50,042 nt of DNA from contig PLZW01000041.1 in the NCBI GenBank assembly GCA_003153575.1, positions 1,180-51,221 of the forward strand. The letters are read 5' to 3'. The translations under genes were made by a program, and so were the position numbers. Below are positions 17,232 through 24,090 of this stretch, one piece after another (the stretch's first letter is position 1; the number at the start of each line of letters is the position of its first letter). The stretch comes from Acidimicrobiaceae bacterium (GTDB lineage: Bacteria; Actinomycetota; Acidimicrobiia; Acidimicrobiales; RAAP-2). The notes beneath the pieces were generated by a model, which was given only the letters and a program-made list of their open reading frames with translations, had not been told where the DNA came from and did no database searches.

Positions 17232-18622
17232 GTGTACTCCTCCAACCGGTCGGCGGCACCCGCCGTGGTGAAGGGGACGCCGGGGGCCAGGGCGTCGAAC
17301 ACCGCGGCGAATTTGAGTGAGGCCTCGATGCGCTCGGTCTCGGGCACCGAGCCGGCCACGACACCGACACCGGCGGTCAGCGTGGCCGTCCGGCCGGCCA
17401 CCGTCATGGCCCGGATGCCGACGACGAACCGCCCGTCGCCTTCGCCGTCGACATAGCCGACAGGGCCCGCATAGGACCCGCGGGGGCCGTCCTCCAGCTG
17501 TTCGATCAGGCGGAGGGCCGGGACCCGGGGTACGCCGCCCACCGCCGGGGTGGGGTGGAGGAGGGCGGCCAGATGCAGTGCGCCCGGGAGCGGTCGGTGG
17601 TCCCCGTGTCGGAGGGTGCCCTCGACGGTGGTGCCCAGATGGGTGAGGTTGTGCAGGTGGACCAGCTCGGGATGGTCCGGCACGTCGAGGTACGTGCACC
17701 ATGGTTCCAGCGCCTGACCGATGGCGTCGACCACGAAGCGGTGCTCCTCGGTGTCCTTGGCCGAGTCGAGCAGGGCCGGCGGCAGCATGCTGCCTGCATC
17801 GGGAAAACGATCGGTGGTCCCGGCCAACGGGCGGCTACGCACGTGGTCGGCGGTCCGTTCCACCAGTAGCTCCGGGCTGGCGCCGACGAACTGGCCCGCT
17901 GTCGTCGGGAGGGAGAAGAGCGTGCAGTTCGGCTCGAGCGAGCACCAACGGCGCAACAGGGAGCCCACATCGGGGTCCCGGTCGAGGGCGACGTCCACCC
18001 GGCGGGCGAGCACCACCTTGGACAGCTCGCCGCGCCCGATGGCCGCCACGGCGCAGGCGACGGCCTCCTCGTAGGCACCGTCGGAGGAGTGGGGCAGCAC
18101 CCGGGTGCCGACGGGGCGGGTGTCGCCCACCCGGTGGGCGGCGGCCGTCGCCACGAGGCGGTCCCGCAGACCGGCCCCCGAGATCGCCGGGCCGTCGTCG
18201 TACCGTCCAGACACCACGGTCACCCACTCGGCGCCGCCGGGCTCGCGGCAGTAGAGGGTCTCGGGAACCACGAGGGATGCGGGCGCCGTCCGGTCGAACG
18301 GCAGCGCCCCGAAGGCCAGGACGGGACGCAGGGCCGTGGTCCCGGGGGGAACGAGGTCGTCGCAGTCGATGGACCCGAGGTTGGTCTGAGCCCGGTCGAT
18401 GCCCTCGGTGCCGGCGAGGCCGCCCGGCAGTGCGATCTGCCGGGCCACGCCCAGACCGACCAGTATCCGTCCGCCGTCGGCCCACAGGATGCCGTGGTCG
18501 CCGGCCAGGGTGAAGGGATCGATGTCGGCCCCCGCGGGCAGGAGATGTCGCCGGGCGGCGGGTTCGGGTGCGTCCGCCGCCGCGGGTCCGTGCCCGGTGA
18601 CGGCCGGTCGGGTGGCGGTCAC
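17228..18622 (-). CDS. menF: Isochorismate synthase
   Basis: A 464-residue chorismate-binding enzyme that converts chorismate to isochorismate, the committed step of classical menaquinone synthesis. The C-terminal two thirds carry the family blocks: GELSKVVLARRV with the conserved Lys, FVGASPELLVERT, the SRPLAGT segment, EHRFVVDAI, and the MenF/EntC hallmark LLHPTPAVGG, followed by GPVGYVDGEGDGRFVVGIRAM. The HPTPAVGG form separates it from anthranilate synthase (compare trpE at 30.1 kb). GTG 18622 overlaps the menG stop (GTGA), so MerR-menG-menF is one coupled operon. EntC-type siderophore use is possible in principle, but the menG neighbour favours menaquinone. Confidence 0.9.
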   Translation of the reverse strand: MTATRPAVTGHGPAAADAPEPAARRHLLPAGADIDPFTLAGDHGILWADGGRILVGLGVARQIALPGGLAGTEGIDRAQTNLGSIDCDDLVPPGTTALRPVLAFGALPFDRTAPASLVVPETLYCREPGGAEWVTVVSGRYDDGPAISGAGLRDRLVATAAAHRVGDTRPVGTRVLPHSSDGAYEEAVACAVAAIGRGELSKVVLARRVDVALDRDPDVGSLLRRWCSLEPNCTLFSLPTTAGQFVGASPELLVERTADHVRSRPLAGTTDRFPDAGSMLPPALLDSAKDTEEHRFVVDAIGQALEPWCTYLDVPDHPELVHLHNLTHLGTTVEGTLRHGDHRPLPGALHLAALLHPTPAVGGVPRVPALRLIEQLEDGPRGSYAGPVGYVDGEGDGRFVVGIRAMTVAGRTATLTAGVGVVAGSVPETERIEASLKFAAVFDALAPGVPFTTAGAADRLEEYT

Positions 18623-19401
18623 GGCCGCCCGCTCCGGGTGGCGGTCAGGAGTTGGCTGAGACCGCCGGACAGGGCCCGCCGGTTGACCGACGAGAACCCG
18701 GCCGCGTGGAGCAGGGTCCGGAGCTCGTCGGTGGACGGCAGGTAGGCGGTCGACCTCGGCAGGTACCGGTAGGCCGACCGGTCCGACAGCAGGCCGCCGA
18801 GGACCGGCACGACCCGGCGGAACCAGATCCGGTGCCCGGCGAGGAGGAGGCCGGATTCGGGTTCGGACACCTCCAGGAGGCTGATCCGGCCGCCGGGGCG
18901 GACCATGCGGCCGAACTCATCGAACACGGCGGCGAGGTCGGTGAAGTTGCGCAGCGCATAGCCGCAGGTGATCCCGTCGATCGACGCGGTGGCCACCGGC
19001 AGCGCGGACGCGTCGGCCTGGACGAGGGGCAGTCCGGTGTGATTGGCGGCCAGCATGCCCCACGACAGGTCGATGCCGAGGGCACGGTAGCCACCGGACC
19101 GCAGCAGCTTGAGGAAGTCGCCGGTGCCACAGGCCAGGTCGAGCACGGTGGCGCCGTGCGGCAGGGCGAGCGCCCGCAGCGACTGTCTGCGCCAGTGCAC
19201 GTCGAGGCCGAAGGTCATGGTCCGGTTGACCAGGTCGTAGCGGGGGGCGATGGCATCGAACATCGACCGAACGAGCATCGTCTTCTCGGCGCCGGTGGGC
19301 AGGTCGGCCTCGCGGGCCCGGGCGGCCGCCTCCAAAGAGATGCCGGCCGGGGAGGCGGTGGAGACCGCGCCGCGCCCGGTCGTGTCGTCCGGGCCGGTCA
19401 A
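18619..19401 (-). CDS. menG: Demethylmenaquinone methyltransferase
   Basis: SAM-dependent methylase of the UbiE/MenG family that performs the last step of menaquinone synthesis. Conserved blocks are VRSMFDAIAPRYDLVNRTM, the SAM-binding VLDLACGTGDFLKLL, GIDLSWGML and FDEFGRMVRPGGRISLLEV. The terminal LSGGLSQLLTATRSG fits UbiE family ends. The start is uncertain: no ATG or GTG precedes the conserved LPTG...MFD region, but a TTG at 19401 overlaps the MerR stop as TTGA and would give 260 residues; an internal ATG at 19278 would give 219 and cut into conserved sequence. The TTG is preferred because of the coupling pattern seen throughout this region. Confidence 0.88.
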   Translation of the reverse strand: MTGPDDTTGRGAVSTASPAGISLEAAARAREADLPTGAEKTMLVRSMFDAIAPRYDLVNRTMTFGLDVHWRRQSLRALALPHGATVLDLACGTGDFLKLLRSGGYRALGIDLSWGMLAANHTGLPLVQADASALPVATASIDGITCGYALRNFTDLAAVFDEFGRMVRPGGRISLLEVSEPESGLLLAGHRIWFRRVVPVLGGLLSDRSAYRYLPRSTAYLPSTDELRTLLHAAGFSSVNRRALSGGLSQLLTATRSGRP

Positions 19402-20288
19402 CGCGACGACCTGACGGTGGTCCCCCGAGGGTGTGGCGCGTCGCCGCTCCCGTCGGTCCGGATGCGGTCCCGCACCGCCTCGCGCTCCTCGTCGGACCCC
19501 TCCCGCTCGACGTGGTCGAGGGCCACCTTGACGAGGGTGCGGGCGAAGTGGTGGCCGACCAGGGTGTTGACCGCCGGGAGCAGGTCGGCATACGCCTGGA
19601 GGAGTCCGTCGACGGCCGGGTCGCCGGTGGGGTCGCTCAAGGCCTCGTGGCCCCCGACCGTCTCGAGGGCGTCCGGGCGGACCCCGGAGCGGAGCGGTTC
19701 GCGGATGTGGCGGGCGAACATCTCGACCGCCTCCCGTGCGGTGGCCTCCGTGGCCCGGTTGTGGCGGCGGGCCAGGTCGAGCAAGTCGGTGAGGGGGATG
19801 CCCCACTCGAGGAGGCGCAGACCGGCACGCGAGGCGGCCACGTCCTGTTCGGTGTAGCGGGGCTGTCCGGCCACCCGGGTGGGGATCAGCAGCCCTTCGG
19901 CCTCGAGTGCCTTCACCAGGGCCAGCGGCATGCCTGTGACCGATGCCAACTGGTCCAGGTCCAAGCATACGTCCTCGGAGCCGTCGCCCGGAACAGGCGG
20001 AGGGGCCCCGTCGCCTCCTGCTGCCGGGGCGACACCGGTCAACTGCCCGAGCAGCGCCTCGTCGGCGGCGTCCAGCTCTCCGGAGACGAGCCGGGCGATG
20101 GTGGCCAGCGTGAAGCCCCGTTGCTGGAGGGAGCGGATTCGTGCCAGCCGGTCGAGATGGCCTTCGCTGTACCAGGCGATCCGTCCCTCACGGCGCGGCG
20201 GGTCCAGCAGGCCCTTGCTCTGGTAGTAGCGGATGGTATCCACCGACACGTCGGCCTGCGCCGACAGCTGCTCGACCCGCATCTCCAT
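19398..20288 (-). CDS. MerR-family transcriptional regulator
   Basis: A 296-residue regulator. Residues 4-70 form a classical MerR winged helix: VEQLSAQADVSVDTIRYYQS, then GLLDPPRREGR and a recognisable wing. A second, MerR-like helix-turn-helix module appears at about residues 112-170 (LDQLASVTGMPLALVKALEAEGL), followed by a helical C-terminal part. The effector is not evident: there is no Cys cluster typical of metal-sensing members. The ATG at 20288 lies 6 bases after a TAGAGT -10 element, so the message is probably leaderless. It heads the operon with menG and menF, so it may control menaquinone synthesis or itself. Confidence 0.87.
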   Translation of the reverse strand: MEMRVEQLSAQADVSVDTIRYYQSKGLLDPPRREGRIAWYSEGHLDRLARIRSLQQRGFTLATIARLVSGELDAADEALLGQLTGVAPAAGGDGAPPPVPGDGSEDVCLDLDQLASVTGMPLALVKALEAEGLLIPTRVAGQPRYTEQDVAASRAGLRLLEWGIPLTDLLDLARRHNRATEATAREAVEMFARHIREPLRSGVRPDALETVGGHEALSDPTGDPAVDGLLQAYADLLPAVNTLVGHHFARTLVKVALDHVEREGSDEEREAVRDRIRTDGSGDAPHPRGTTVRSSR

Positions 20289-20294
20289 GGACCC

Positions 20295-20300
20295 ACTCTA
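20295..20300 (-). promoter_or_regulatory. -10 element (TAGAGT), leaderless MerR-menG-menF operon
   Basis: TAGAGT on the minus strand ends 6 bases before ATG 20288. No MerR-type dyad between -35 and -10 was recognised. Confidence 0.5.
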
Positions 20301-20390
20301 GGAGTGTCTGCTCGTATTGTCGGAGCGCCCGCGTCAATGGTGCCAGTGATCAGGGGATACGTGGTGGGCGGTGGCCCGGGCGGCGCCTGC

Positions 20391-20846
20391 TCAGGCGTAG
20401 TAGCGGTAGACCACCTGGGCGGCACAACTGGGCTTCGTCGAGCCTTCGGTCTCGAGCGTCAGGTCGAGGACGACCTGGACGCCGCCGGACACGTCCTCCA
20501 CTTCGACGATCGCCGCGCCGAGCCGCAGCTTGCTCCCCACCATGACCGGCGAGGGGAACCGCACCTTGTTGCAGCCGTAGTTGACGCCCATCGAGATGCC
20601 GTCCACCAGGAGGACCTCGCCGAGCAGTACCGGGGCCAGGGCCAGGGTCAGGTAGCCGTGGGCGATGGGCCCGCCGAAGGGGCCGTTCTTGGCCGCCTCG
20701 GGGTCGACGTGAATCCACTGGTGGTCGCCCGTGGCATCGGCGAAAAGGTTGACCTGTGCCTGGTCGATCAGATGCCACTCGCTGTAGCCGAGGTGGGTTC
20801 CGACCAATTCTTTGAACGATCCGATGCCGTGCACGCTGGTAGCCAT
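20391..20846 (-). CDS. MaoC-like dehydratase / (R)-specific enoyl hydratase family
   Basis: A 151-residue hot-dog-fold protein of the MaoC family, which hydrates enoyl-CoA esters. The active-site block FADATGDHQWIHVDPEAA contains the catalytic Asp and His at the usual five-residue spacing, and PFGGPIAHGYLTLAL is the family's second signature. Length is typical for a single hot-dog subunit, which would dimerise. The ATG at 20846 is preferred over an upstream in-frame ATG because a TACAGT -10 element lies 6 bases before it. It stands alone, divergent from the VIT gene. The physiological substrate cannot be told; comparable proteins serve fatty-acid breakdown and polyester synthesis. Confidence 0.88.
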   Translation of the reverse strand: MATSVHGIGSFKELVGTHLGYSEWHLIDQAQVNLFADATGDHQWIHVDPEAAKNGPFGGPIAHGYLTLALAPVLLGEVLLVDGISMGVNYGCNKVRFPSPVMVGSKLRLGAAIVEVEDVSGGVQVVLDLTLETEGSTKPSCAAQVVYRYYA

Positions 20847-20852
20847 GGCCAG

Positions 20853-20858
20853 ACTGTA
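20853..20858 (-). promoter_or_regulatory. -10 element (TACAGT), leaderless MaoC-like gene
   Basis: TACAGT on the minus strand ends 6 bases before the ATG at 20846 and decides the start choice for that gene. Confidence 0.5.
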
Positions 20859-20963
20859 GGTGAGTGGGAGGTGGTCGACCACCCGGGAGACGGGGTCGAA
20901 CGAGGTCGGAGTGAGGTCCGCCTATGGCCGGCGCCCAGTGCCTCCTCATCCGCTCGGGGTCGG

Positions 20964-20969
20964 TACGAT
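20964..20969 (+). promoter_or_regulatory. -10 element (TACGAT), leaderless VIT-family gene
   Basis: TACGAT ends 7 bases before the GTG at 20977 and argues for that start over an upstream in-frame ATG. Confidence 0.5.
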
Positions 20970-20976
20970 CGTCATC

Positions 20977-21669
20977 GTGCCCGCCGAACACCAGCACCGC
21001 AACGTCAGCGGCGGCGGCGCCCGCGCCGCCGTGTTCGGCATCAGCGACGGGCTGGTGTCCAACGTCTCGCTGATCCTCGGCATGGCCGGCGCCCACTCCA
21101 CGGCGGGCGCCGTGCGCCTGGCCGGTATCGCCGGCCTGATCGGCGGGGCGTTCTCGATGGCCACCGGGGAGTACGTCTCGATGCGGGCCCAGTCCGAGTT
21201 GATGGAACGCGAACTCGACGTCGAGCGACGGGCGATCCAGTCCGACCCCGAAGACGAGCGCCGCGAGCTTGCCGCGTTGTACCGCAGCCGTGGCGTCGAG
21301 CCCGACATGGCCGACGAGCTGTCGGTCAAGATGATGCGGGACCCGGAGCTGGCCCTCGAGACCCACGCCCGCGAGGAGCTCGGCTTCACCCCTGGCGCCA
21401 CCGGAAAGCCGTTGGAAGCGGCCCTGTCGTCCTTCGTGATGTTCGCCATCGGCGCCTGCATCCCGCTGCTGCCGTGGCTGTTCTCCAGCGGCACCACCGC
21501 CACGTTGTGGTCGGTGGGACTCAGTGCGGTGGGCTCACTCGTCGTCGGTGCCGCCCTCTCGTTCTTCACCGGTCGGTCCTGGATGTGGTCGGCCGGCCGC
21601 CAACTGCTGATCTCCGGTGCGGCGGCCGGCGTCACCTACACCATCGGGCACCTCGTCGGCTCCGGCTAG
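20977..21669 (+). CDS. VIT1/CCC1 family Fe2+/Mn2+ transporter
   Basis: A 230-residue membrane protein of the VIT/CCC1 family, whose members move ferrous iron or manganese across membranes. Two N-terminal helices carry FGISDGLVSNVSLILG and GGAFSMATGEYVSMRAQSE, the latter with the conserved Met/Glu metal-path residues. A charged cytoplasmic loop with many Glu (about residues 70-130) follows, as expected for the metal-binding domain, then three C-terminal helices including the FVMFAIGACIPLLPWLF block. The GTG start follows a TACGAT element. The gene is monocistronic and convergent with mshD. Whether the ion is iron or manganese is not decided by the sequence. Confidence 0.9.
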   Translation: MPAEHQHRNVSGGGARAAVFGISDGLVSNVSLILGMAGAHSTAGAVRLAGIAGLIGGAFSMATGEYVSMRAQSELMERELDVERRAIQSDPEDERRELAALYRSRGVEPDMADELSVKMMRDPELALETHAREELGFTPGATGKPLEAALSSFVMFAIGACIPLLPWLFSSGTTATLWSVGLSAVGSLVVGAALSFFTGRSWMWSAGRQLLISGAAAGVTYTIGHLVGSG

Positions 21670-21698
21670 GACGCGGCTCAGTCCACCGGCCCTGTCCG

Positions 21699-22661
21699 TC
21701 AGCCGATGGGCGGGACCGAATCCGTGATGTAGGCGCGGTCGACGTGGTGGGTGGTCATCCCCATCGAGCGGTACAGGGCGACCGCAGCCGTGTTGGCGGC
21801 GTCGACGTACAGCATCCCTGCGGCAATTCCACGAGCGGCGAGCCAGGCGAACCCGTCCTCGGTCAGAGCCCGACCCCACCCGCGTCCGTGGAAGTCGGGG
21901 TCGACGCCGATCACGTAGATCTCGCCCAGGGGCGGTCGGGCCGACCGGTGGACCTTGGTCCAGCACGATCCGGCGATCCGGCCGTCCACCTCGAGCACCC
22001 GGAACCCGTCGGGATCGAACCACGGTTCCGCCTGTCGTTCGAGGAGGGTGTCGAGATCCCAGCCGCCCTGCTCGGGGTGCCCGGCGAAGGCCCGGTTGTT
22101 CTGGACGAGCCAGGCCTCCTCGTCCTCACCCACCCGGAACGCCCGCGTGGCGACCGCTGGGGTCGGGCGCCCGCCGTGGAGCGCGGGCAGCGGAAGCGGG
22201 CAACGCAGTTGGAGGAGGTCGCGGTCGCCGACGAAGCCGAGGCGTGCGGCGCGGGCGTCGTCGGCGTCGGTGGCATGGCCGACCCACCAACGTAAGGGAC
22301 CGTCGCCCCGGGCGGCGAACGCGGCGAGGGCGGCGCCGGCCAGCGCGTCGACCAGTTCGGTGGACGCATCGGCCATCTCGGGACCGGGAACGGTGACCAG
22401 TTCCAGCGCCGCCGTCCGACCGTCGCCGTAGCCGTCGACCTGGGCCCACCCGACCAGATCGGTCGACCCACGGCCGTGGGCGGCCACGGCCACGAGGCGG
22501 TCCGAACCAGGACGGGGTGCCGTCCGCTCGAGCACCCGCTGGCGCTCCTCGCTCAGGCCGGCCCAGCCGAATGCCGCCTCGTGGCGGGACAGCAGGTCGC
22601 GCACGGCGAGCCGCACCGGTGCGTCGAACGAGTCCATGACCTCGAGTTCGAGCGCATCCAT
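21699..22661 (-). CDS. mshD: Mycothiol synthase (tandem GNAT)
   Basis: A 320-residue protein with two GNAT domains, matching MshD, which acetylates the cysteine amine of Cys-GlcN-Ins with acetyl-CoA to give mycothiol. The C-terminal active domain has NNRAFAGHPEQGGWDL, SCWTKVHRS, GEIYVIGVDPDFHGRGWGRAL (the acetyl-CoA pyrophosphate loop) and LYVDAANTAAVALYRSMGM. The N-terminal GNAT domain is more diverged, as in known MshD. Mycothiol is restricted to Actinobacteria, so this is the best taxonomic marker in the window. The ATG at 22661 is 7 bases after a TAGGTT element; it is divergent from nth with only 29 bases between start codons. Confidence 0.92.
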   Translation of the reverse strand: MDALELEVMDSFDAPVRLAVRDLLSRHEAAFGWAGLSEERQRVLERTAPRPGSDRLVAVAAHGRGSTDLVGWAQVDGYGDGRTAALELVTVPGPEMADASTELVDALAGAALAAFAARGDGPLRWWVGHATDADDARAARLGFVGDRDLLQLRCPLPLPALHGGRPTPAVATRAFRVGEDEEAWLVQNNRAFAGHPEQGGWDLDTLLERQAEPWFDPDGFRVLEVDGRIAGSCWTKVHRSARPPLGEIYVIGVDPDFHGRGWGRALTEDGFAWLAARGIAAGMLYVDAANTAAVALYRSMGMTTHHVDRAYITDSVPPIG

Positions 22662-22668
22662 CGGGCAG

Positions 22669-22674
22669 AACCTA
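22669..22674 (-). promoter_or_regulatory. -10 element (TAGGTT) of mshD
   Basis: On the minus strand TAGGTT ends 7 bases before the mshD ATG. Only four bases (CCGG) separate it from the oppositely oriented TAACCT of nth. Confidence 0.55.
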
Positions 22675-22678
22675 CCGG

Positions 22679-22684
22679 TAACCT
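22679..22684 (+). promoter_or_regulatory. -10 element (TAACCT) of nth
   Basis: TAACCT ends 6 bases before the nth ATG at 22691, giving a leaderless message. It sits back to back with the mshD -10. Confidence 0.55.
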
Positions 22685-22690
22685 CCGCCC

Positions 22691-23398
22691 ATGGTCCGAC
22701 CCCGCACCCCCGCCGGCCGGGCGCGGGAGGTCGACCGGCGCCTCGGCGGGCTCTACCCGGGCACGGCGGCCGAGCTGTGCGCGCTCGACCACGCCGACGC
22801 CTTCCAGCTGCTGGCCGCCACCATCCTCTCGGCCCAGTGCACCGATCAGCGGGTCAACCTCACGACGCCAGCCCTCTTCGCGCGCTACCCCGACGCCGCC
22901 TCCCTCGCCGACGCGTCCGTCGAGGAGGTCGAGGCGCTCATCCGTCCCACCGGCTTCTTCCGGGCCAAGACCCGCAGCCTGATCGGCATGGCCACCCAAG
23001 TCGTCGAACGGTTCGACGGGGTCGTGCCCAACAGGATGGAGGACCTGGTGACGTTGCCGGGTGTGGGGCGCAAGACGGCCAACGTGCTCCGCAGTGTGGC
23101 CTTCGGCCTGCCCGGGCTGCCCGTGGACACCCACGTGGAGCGGCTGTCCCAACGGCTCGGGCTGACCGACGAGACCGATCCCGTCAAGGTCGAGCACGTG
23201 CTGAACACCATGGTGTCGGCCGCCCGGCGCGGGACGTTCAGCTTGCGGTTGATCCTGCACGGACGGGCCACGTGCCGGGCTCGTGCACCCCGGTGCGCCG
23301 AATGCGTGTTGGCCGACTTCTGCCCGTCGGCGAATCCCACTCCCAGCGCGGGCGGAAGGGCGCTTCCCCGACTCCCGGCCACACCCCGGGCCGGATGA
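22691..23398 (+). CDS. nth: Endonuclease III (DNA glycosylase/AP lyase)
   Basis: A 235-residue helix-hairpin-helix glycosylase that removes oxidised pyrimidines and cuts abasic sites. The HhH motif TLPGVGRKTANVLRSVAF contains the catalytic Lys, and VDTHVERLSQRLGL the catalytic Asp. Four cysteines at C-x6-C-x2-C-x5-C spacing near residues 195-211 (from CRARAPRC to FC) make the iron-sulphur cluster. ILSAQCTDQRVN is the conserved substrate loop. The last 25 residues are a Pro-rich addition. It shares a compact divergent promoter region with mshD; both genes serve protection against oxidative damage, which makes the pairing functionally sensible. Confidence 0.96.
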   Translation: MVRPRTPAGRAREVDRRLGGLYPGTAAELCALDHADAFQLLAATILSAQCTDQRVNLTTPALFARYPDAASLADASVEEVEALIRPTGFFRAKTRSLIGMATQVVERFDGVVPNRMEDLVTLPGVGRKTANVLRSVAFGLPGLPVDTHVERLSQRLGLTDETDPVKVEHVLNTMVSAARRGTFSLRLILHGRATCRARAPRCAECVLADFCPSANPTPSAGGRALPRLPATPRAG

Positions 23399-23465
23399 GG
23401 GCCGATGACCACCGTCCGTCGGGTTTCGGTGGCTCCGGGTGAGGTAGGGCCACCCGGAACACGTG

Positions 23466-23495
23466 TTGACACGCCAAAACGACCTCTGTTGTGAT
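23466..23495 (+). promoter_or_regulatory. Candidate sigma-70-type promoter
   Basis: TTGACA at 23466-23471 and TGTGAT at 23490-23495 are separated by 18 bases. It is one of the few consensus -35 boxes seen in the window. No protein gene follows on this strand for 590 bases. Confidence 0.4.
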
Positions 23496-23501
23496 AGACC
23501 G

Positions 23502-23718
23502 ATTTCACGAGTGAATTCGCTGCTCAATCAGCTTCGGACCACGAAAAGGTCACCCCGACGGCGGTAACTGTGATTTCCCGTCGTGGCGACTGGCATACGG
23601 CATGGTTTTGTGCTGTGATGAATGGCGGACCAGTTCCCGCCAACTGGTCCCACAGAGTAGGGATCGGGATCCGCCGCCCGACCTGCTCGCGCGAAGGCAC
23701 CCTACGGGGTGCCTTCGC
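23502..23718 (+). ncRNA. Candidate structured small RNA, unassigned
   Basis: Boundaries are inferred from a promoter candidate ending at 23495 and a strong hairpin ending at 23718, giving a transcript of about 217 bases. Internal stems include a 6-bp helix pairing 23556-23561 with 23578-23583, and a perfect 9-bp helix pairing 23637-23645 with 23652-23660 around the C-rich loop CCCGCC. The 3' end is the 12-bp hairpin at 23691-23718. It matches no RNA family I can name; a comparison with actinobacterial 6C RNA was considered because of the C-rich loop, but only one such loop is present. The structured part could instead be the 3' untranslated region of the minus-strand small gene. Confidence 0.3.
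23691..23718. terminator. Perfect 12-bp hairpin, probable (bidirectional) terminator
   Basis: GCGAAGGCACCC at 23691-23702 pairs with 23707-23718 around the tetraloop TACG. It lies 29 bases beyond the stop of the minus-strand small gene. It has no U tract, which is usual for high-GC actinobacterial terminators. Confidence 0.6.
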
Positions 23719-23747
23719 CGCGTCCGGACACCGGACTGCATCATCGT

Positions 23748-23945
23748 TCAGCGCCGGGCCAGGTGCAGGGCCAACCGGGAGAGCCGGCGGTTGGCGTTGG
23801 CCAGCGAGCGCTCGATGGCGAACAGTTCGCGTGCCGTCTCCTCGTCCTTGACGTTGTCCGCCGACTCGGCGTGCACCGTCACCCGACGGGTCAGCTCGTC
23901 GAGCGCGGTGGCGAGCGAGGACAGTTCAGCGGAGGTGGCGGCCAT
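23748..23945 (-). CDS. Small conserved-looking helical protein of unknown function
   Basis: A 65-residue protein, almost wholly alpha-helical in pattern, with heptad-like Leu/Ala spacing (SSLATALDELTRRV and ERSLANANRRLSRLALHLARR) and a basic C-terminus. It has no cysteine, signal peptide or membrane helix. Codon third positions are GC-rich in this frame, unlike the flanking sequence, and a strong hairpin follows the stop, which together support a real gene. Small coiled-coil proteins of this size are common beside housekeeping genes in Actinobacteria. No function can be assigned. It is divergent from hisD with 145 bases between starts. Confidence 0.65.
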   Translation of the reverse strand: MAATSAELSSLATALDELTRRVTVHAESADNVKDEETARELFAIERSLANANRRLSRLALHLARR

Positions 23946-24075
23946 CGTCCGATCATGGCATCCCGTCACCGACGGCGGGAACCGGTGATGGACCATCGGG
24001 CGGGGCCCGCGCACGGCCCACCGGTACCGTGTCATCAACGGGTCGACGCGCAGAAGTGCGTGATGAAGTGTCCGA

Positions 24076-24081
24076 TAGCAT
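24076..24081 (+). promoter_or_regulatory. -10 element (TAGCAT) of the his operon
   Basis: TAGCAT ends 9 bases before the hisD ATG at 24091, implying a leader of at most a few bases. No leader peptide rich in His codons or T-box-like structure was seen upstream. Confidence 0.5.
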
Positions 24082-24090
24082 CGGCAGGCC

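Larger units (their letters stand above)
23399..23747. other. Gene-poor region with promoter-like and hairpin elements
   Basis: About 350 bases between nth and a small minus-strand gene, with visibly lower GC than the flanks. No frame here has convincing codon bias or recognisable product. It contains a TTGACA-type promoter candidate, three possible stems and a perfect 12-bp hairpin, described separately. Confidence 0.7.

Noticed and set aside
19431..22295. A 954-codon open frame on the + strand
   Set aside because: It runs antisense through the MerR, MaoC and mshD genes and out of frame through the VIT gene, all of which have clear motifs. It is a shadow created by high GC.
23502..23718. 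6C RNA family member
   Set aside because: The family needs two stems with C-rich loops; only one C-rich loop was seen and the context does not match what I know.
23570..23851. A 93-codon + strand frame in the nth-hisD gap
   Set aside because: It crosses the strong hairpin and the antisense small gene, and has no natural-looking sequence.
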